DNA from: Trichodesmium sp050015995
Lineage (GTDB): Bacteria > Cyanobacteriota > Cyanobacteriia > Cyanobacteriales > Microcoleaceae
DNA length: 64,000 nucleotides
Assembly (NCBI RefSeq): GCF_050015995.1
Contig: NZ_JBNHEP010000062.1
Span: 1 to 64,000, forward strand
Direction of reading: 5' to 3'
Below, in pieces: positions 60,730 through 64,000 of the stretch (within the stretch, counting starts at the first letter, position 1; each line of letters starts with the position of its first letter). The position numbers and the translations under genes were made by a program. Below the pieces are notes generated by a model. It worked only from the letters and a program-made list of their open reading frames with translations, had not been told where the DNA came from and ran no database searches.

Positions 60730-61726
60730 ATTATTAAGTCACTGTTCCTAGGTGTACATGAGCCACTGGACAGCGACATCTGGTGTTTTGCATTTTCGCG
60801 CTTTCCAGACATAAAAAAGCGAAAAACACACCTCTTCCCAGAGGAACCCTAAATGTATTAATCATTTTTATTTGTAATTTTGTTATTTTGAAACCAGTAG
60901 GTCTCATATAGTTCCTTTAATTTAGATGGTTTCATGTTCCAGCGCCTTTCGCAAAAAAAATAGTTCAGATTATCGCCGACCTTGGCTCTAGATAATAAAA
61001 TAGGTAATATACCTACTAATAATATAACAATCTGATTGAACTTTTGAAAGAGAATACTATAATTTTGAGTTTTCTACTATCAGTGTAATTACTTATAGTT
61101 AGTCATTTATTACTCAATCATCTCTGTCAATTTATATATACTTCTTAAAGACTACTTAGAAATATTCACATAAAAGTTTTACTTTCTATAGATAGAGGGA
61201 TTGCATAAATGCAGGATGATTTGAATAGTTTTGTAGAATTGGCATCTTGCCTATTCCTGATATTTTCGGGCTGGGCAGGCTCCCAGCCCACTTATATTTA
61301 TCTTGCCCTTCACCAATGCCAAAGTTTCACCTTCTACAGATAGACTCTCAAATACAATTTAGTAGGATTTAAAGGGATAAGTGATAATTGGTCATCATTA
61401 GTTGATGGCCAACTACCCATTCTCAGCTCAAAAGTTTCATATACTATCAAGAGCTTATCAAATAACAGATCAAATAAATAGACTCACTCTAAATTTTCAA
61501 TTGATCGAGAGGCGACTCAAGAGTATAGCTCTTTAGAGCTGGACTCAAAAATAAGGTCTCAAGTCTCTCCTTGGATAAGGAATGAAAAAAATATTCGATT
61601 CAGTATTTCAAGCTTCTAGTTTTAGCCGGAGGTACTGTTAACTGAAATGACCTCCTCCAAATTCTAGGTTTAGGGATAGCAGAAAATTCCCAAAACTGAG
61701 GATAATGGTGTTCTGTACACAAAAAC
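60730..61726. other. 1-kb spacer with hairpins and a short dispersed repeat
   Basis: No gene seen. GGGCTGGG (61268-61275) and CCCAGCCC (61282-61289) form a strong 8-bp hairpin. GGTGTTTTGC..TTTCGC with GCGAAAAACACACC (about 60781-60830) forms a second. At 61570-61650 the GGAATGAAAAAAATATTC ... GTACTGTTAACTGAAATGA segment repeats the insert at 30826-30945. Confidence 0.55.
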
Positions 61727-63553
61727 CTAGAAATTTTCATAGTTGGCGATCGCCTCTGTCATTTTCTGAATTACTTCTCCCACAGGTATACTTCCCAATT
61801 CTCCAGCACTACGAGTCCGAATACTCAAACTATTAGACTCAACTTCCTTAGCACCTAGGACAGCCATCACAGGAATTTTTGCCTTCTCTGCATTCCGAAT
61901 CAATTTACCCAAACGCTCATTACTTATATCCGCCTCAGCACGAATACCTACTTGACGCATCTGCTCGGCAACCTCTTGAGCAAAAGGCAAAAATTCAGAA
62001 TTAACTGGTAAAAGTTTAGCCTGGGTGGGAGCCAACCATAGAGGAAAATCTCCTGCATACTCCTCAATTAAAATTCCAATTAACCTTTCGAGGGAACCGA
62101 AAGGTGCCCTGTGAATCATCACTGGACGTTTTCTAGTGCCATCTTCTGCTACATATTCTAGATCGAATCGTTCGGGCAAATTATAGTCTACCTGTACAGT
62201 CCCTAACTGCCATTCTCGCTCCAAGGCATCCTGGAAAATAAAATCTAATTTTGGACCATAAAATGCAGCTTCACCAATTCCCTCAAAATGCTCCATACCC
62301 ATTTTTTCCACAGCTCGACGGATTGCACCTTCAGCTTTTTCCCAAGCCTCATCAGAGCCAATATACTTATCTGATTCAGGGTCACGGAAACTTAATCTAG
62401 CCTTAAAATTATTTAGTTGTAGATTTTTAAACACAAATAGAGTTAAGTCTACCACACTAAGAAACTCGGCTTCAAGTTGTTCGGGTGTCACAAACAAATG
62501 AGAATCATCTTGAGTGAAACCTCGGACTCGCGTTAAACCACCTAACTCCCCAGACTTTTCATGGCGGTAAACAGTGCCAAACTCGGCAAGTCGTATTGGT
62601 AACTCCCGATAAGAACGTAATTCATTCTTATAGATTTGGATATGGAAAGGACAGTTCATCGGTTTTAAAACAAAACCCTGTTCCAGAGCTTCTGATTCTT
62701 CATCCTCAGCCATCATCGGGAACATATCCTCTTTATACTTTTGCCAATGTCCGGAAGTTTTGAATAAATCTATTCTGGCAATATGGGGAGTATCTACAGG
62801 TAAATAACCTCGTTTCTGTTGTTCTTGTTGGAGAAAGTCTTTAAGTGAATTCTTTAACATTGTACCTTTGGGAGTCCAGATAGGTAATCCTGGTCCAACA
62901 AGGTCGGAAAACATAAATAGTCCTAATTCTTTACCTAGTTTACGATGGTTTCTTTTGAGAGCTTCTTCTTTACGTCTTTTATATTCAGTTAGTTGTTCTG
63001 GAGTTTCCCAAGCAGTACCATAGATACGTTGTAATTGAGCCTTACTTTCATCTCCACGCCAATAAGCACCAGCAACAGTTTCTAAATCAATTGCTTTGGG
63101 ATTAATTTGTTTTGTACTTTCAATATGAGGACCTGCACATAAATCCCACCACTCTTCACCAAGATGATAAATGGTAATTGGGTCTTCTAAATCTTCAAGA
63201 ATCTCTAATTTGTAAGGTTCTTTAATTGCTTCAATTCGACTTTTAGCTTCTTCCCGGCTGACTTCTTCTCTAATTACGGGTAAATCGCGCTTAATTATTT
63301 TGACCATCTCTTTTTTGATGGCTTTTAGGTCAGCTTCTGTAAATGATTCTGGGGTATCAAAGTCGTAGTAAAAGCCATTTTCAATCCAGGGGCCAATTGT
63401 TACCTGAGCTTTGGGAAATAGCTTTTGTACAGCCATTGCCATGACATGGGATGTGGTATGGCGAATTTTTTTGAGAGTTTCTGACTCGCTAGTGCGGGGT
63501 AAATGGATTTTTTCTGGTTGTTCAGAAGAAGGATTAGATTCTGAGCTGGACAT
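61727..63553 (-). CDS. thrS: Threonyl-tRNA synthetase
   Basis: The 608-residue class II synthetase charges tRNA-Thr. The editing domain carries HxxxH (H32TTSH36) and CAGPH. The catalytic core has the zinc-site block MNCPFHIQIY, motif 2 (YRHEKSGELGGLTRVRGFTQ followed by DDSHLF) and motif 3 (RAPFGSLERLIGILIEEYAG). The anticodon-binding domain is near the C-terminus (FAQEVAEQMRQVGIRAEADI). The N-terminal TGS domain of the E. coli enzyme is absent: the protein begins with a short polar leader and enters the editing domain at about residue 25. The start is ATG. Confidence 0.97.
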   Translation of the reverse strand: MSSSESNPSSEQPEKIHLPRTSESETLKKIRHTTSHVMAMAVQKLFPKAQVTIGPWIENGFYYDFDTPESFTEADLKAIKKEMVKIIKRDLPVIREEVSREEAKSRIEAIKEPYKLEILEDLEDPITIYHLGEEWWDLCAGPHIESTKQINPKAIDLETVAGAYWRGDESKAQLQRIYGTAWETPEQLTEYKRRKEEALKRNHRKLGKELGLFMFSDLVGPGLPIWTPKGTMLKNSLKDFLQQEQQKRGYLPVDTPHIARIDLFKTSGHWQKYKEDMFPMMAEDEESEALEQGFVLKPMNCPFHIQIYKNELRSYRELPIRLAEFGTVYRHEKSGELGGLTRVRGFTQDDSHLFVTPEQLEAEFLSVVDLTLFVFKNLQLNNFKARLSFRDPESDKYIGSDEAWEKAEGAIRRAVEKMGMEHFEGIGEAAFYGPKLDFIFQDALEREWQLGTVQVDYNLPERFDLEYVAEDGTRKRPVMIHRAPFGSLERLIGILIEEYAGDFPLWLAPTQAKLLPVNSEFLPFAQEVAEQMRQVGIRAEADISNERLGKLIRNAEKAKIPVMAVLGAKEVESNSLSIRTRSAGELGSIPVGEVIQKMTEAIANYENF

Positions 63554-64000
63554 TAGCTGTTTATTTTGTGGTTTTACTGTTATATATTGTTACAGAGATA
63601 GAGGAAGACTGAATTTTAATTAGATTATCATAATTTAGGCGCTTCAATTTCAAAGCGCTATATATATAAGACGTTATAGTTTTTGATTACTATATCTAGT
63701 GTTTTTGTCTCAATCGCCATTTTATGGGTATAGAGTCAAACTGAAATTTTAGTTAGGGCTTGCGGATTAACCATCAAAGCATTGAAACATAAAGGCAAGT
63801 GCGTTTTTAGGTTGAAAAAAGTGCCAGCTTTTCGGTGTAAAAAGCTCAAAAAGTTAGCATTTTGGGTAGACAAGGGCAGAAAAATCAAGGGACAAAATAT
63901 CCGACTAAAATATTTTCAATCTAGTCTCAGCCTTTTGCTGATTTTTTAAGTCTACTAATAGCATAAAAATTATAGAAGTTTTGAGGAAAGGAAGGTAAAG
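63554..64000. repeat. Spacer with IS701-like inner repeat and AGGGCTTGC element
   Basis: At 63650-63700 GCGCTATATATATAAG, ACGTTATAGTTTTTGATTAC and ATCTAGTGTTTTTG resemble the core of the 91-bp element at 22748. From 63755 AGGGCTTGCGGATTAA starts a copy of the 2214-type element (CAAAAAGTTAGCATTTTGGG, CAGAAAAATCAAGGGACAAA). No gene is visible before the window ends. Confidence 0.6.

Overview
The window reads as a draft scaffold piece from a filamentous, AT-rich cyanobacterium. HIP1 octamers (GCGATCGC) are scattered throughout. Heptamer-type short tandem repeats, GC-rich palindromic islands and decayed insertion sequences fill the spacers, and the protein families are typically cyanobacterial. 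A Trichodesmium/Okeania/Oscillatoriales-like relative is my inference; no rRNA or other marker gene is present to prove it. A 100-base N gap (12528-12627) shows this is an assembly scaffold.

Layout. 0.4-1.8 kb: a Hanks-type Ser/Thr kinase. 2.5-9.3 kb: a type I secretion block on the minus strand, made of an HlyD-like adaptor, an ABC exporter with cNMP-like and degenerate C39 domains, and a parvulin-like peptidyl-prolyl isomerase. 9.6-13 kb: decayed sugar-transfer and methyltransferase genes, a transposase relic and a tandem-repeat block at the gap. 13.1-16.8 kb: a methyltransferase-glycosyltransferase fusion and a GT-A-like protein. 16.9-19 kb: a GC-rich palindromic island and several IS relics. 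19-21.1 kb: an RTX-type calcium-binding protein, a plausible substrate of the secretion block. 21.4-44.9 kb: a mostly minus-strand surface-glycan locus. In transcription order it holds a Wzm-like permease, a Wzt-like ATPase with a carbohydrate-binding tail, a two-methyltransferase protein, a protein of about 2310 residues (sulfotransferase + coiled coil + beta-sandwiches + two GT2 + GT4), a methyltransferase, a methyltransferase-double sulfotransferase, a further methyltransferase and a GT4.

45.5-46.4 kb: a tnpB relic with its structured right end. 46.4-48.1 kb: a conserved hypothetical gene divergent from ruvB. 48.4-53.4 kb: a frameshifted small gene and a three-gene set of unknown function (membrane-anchored protein, 4-TM coiled-coil protein, pentapeptide-repeat protein), whose first gene is split by a 258-bp MITE. 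53.8-57 kb: an excisionase-like HTH protein with a perfect palindrome at its start, and an RND-type adaptor. 57.1-59.9 kb: an IS701-like relic lying between a truncated radical-SAM gene and a truncated NB-ARC gene. 60.3-60.7 kb: a ParE-type toxin-antitoxin pair. 61.7-63.6 kb: thrS.

How it may work together (inference). Wzm/Wzt with many methyl-, sulfo- and glycosyltransferases suggest a sulfated and/or methylated surface polysaccharide exported by the ABC route. The long coiled coil built of 28-residue repeats, next to chain-modifying domains and a Wzt with a carbohydrate-binding tail, recalls the WbdD molecular-ruler design of E. coli O9a. The other strong theme is short mobile repeats reshaping genes: two 258-bp MITE copies that look identical on reading, one splitting a gene that becomes in-frame again if the element is removed, and intergenic-type tandem repeats that have become linkers inside the two largest glycan enzymes.
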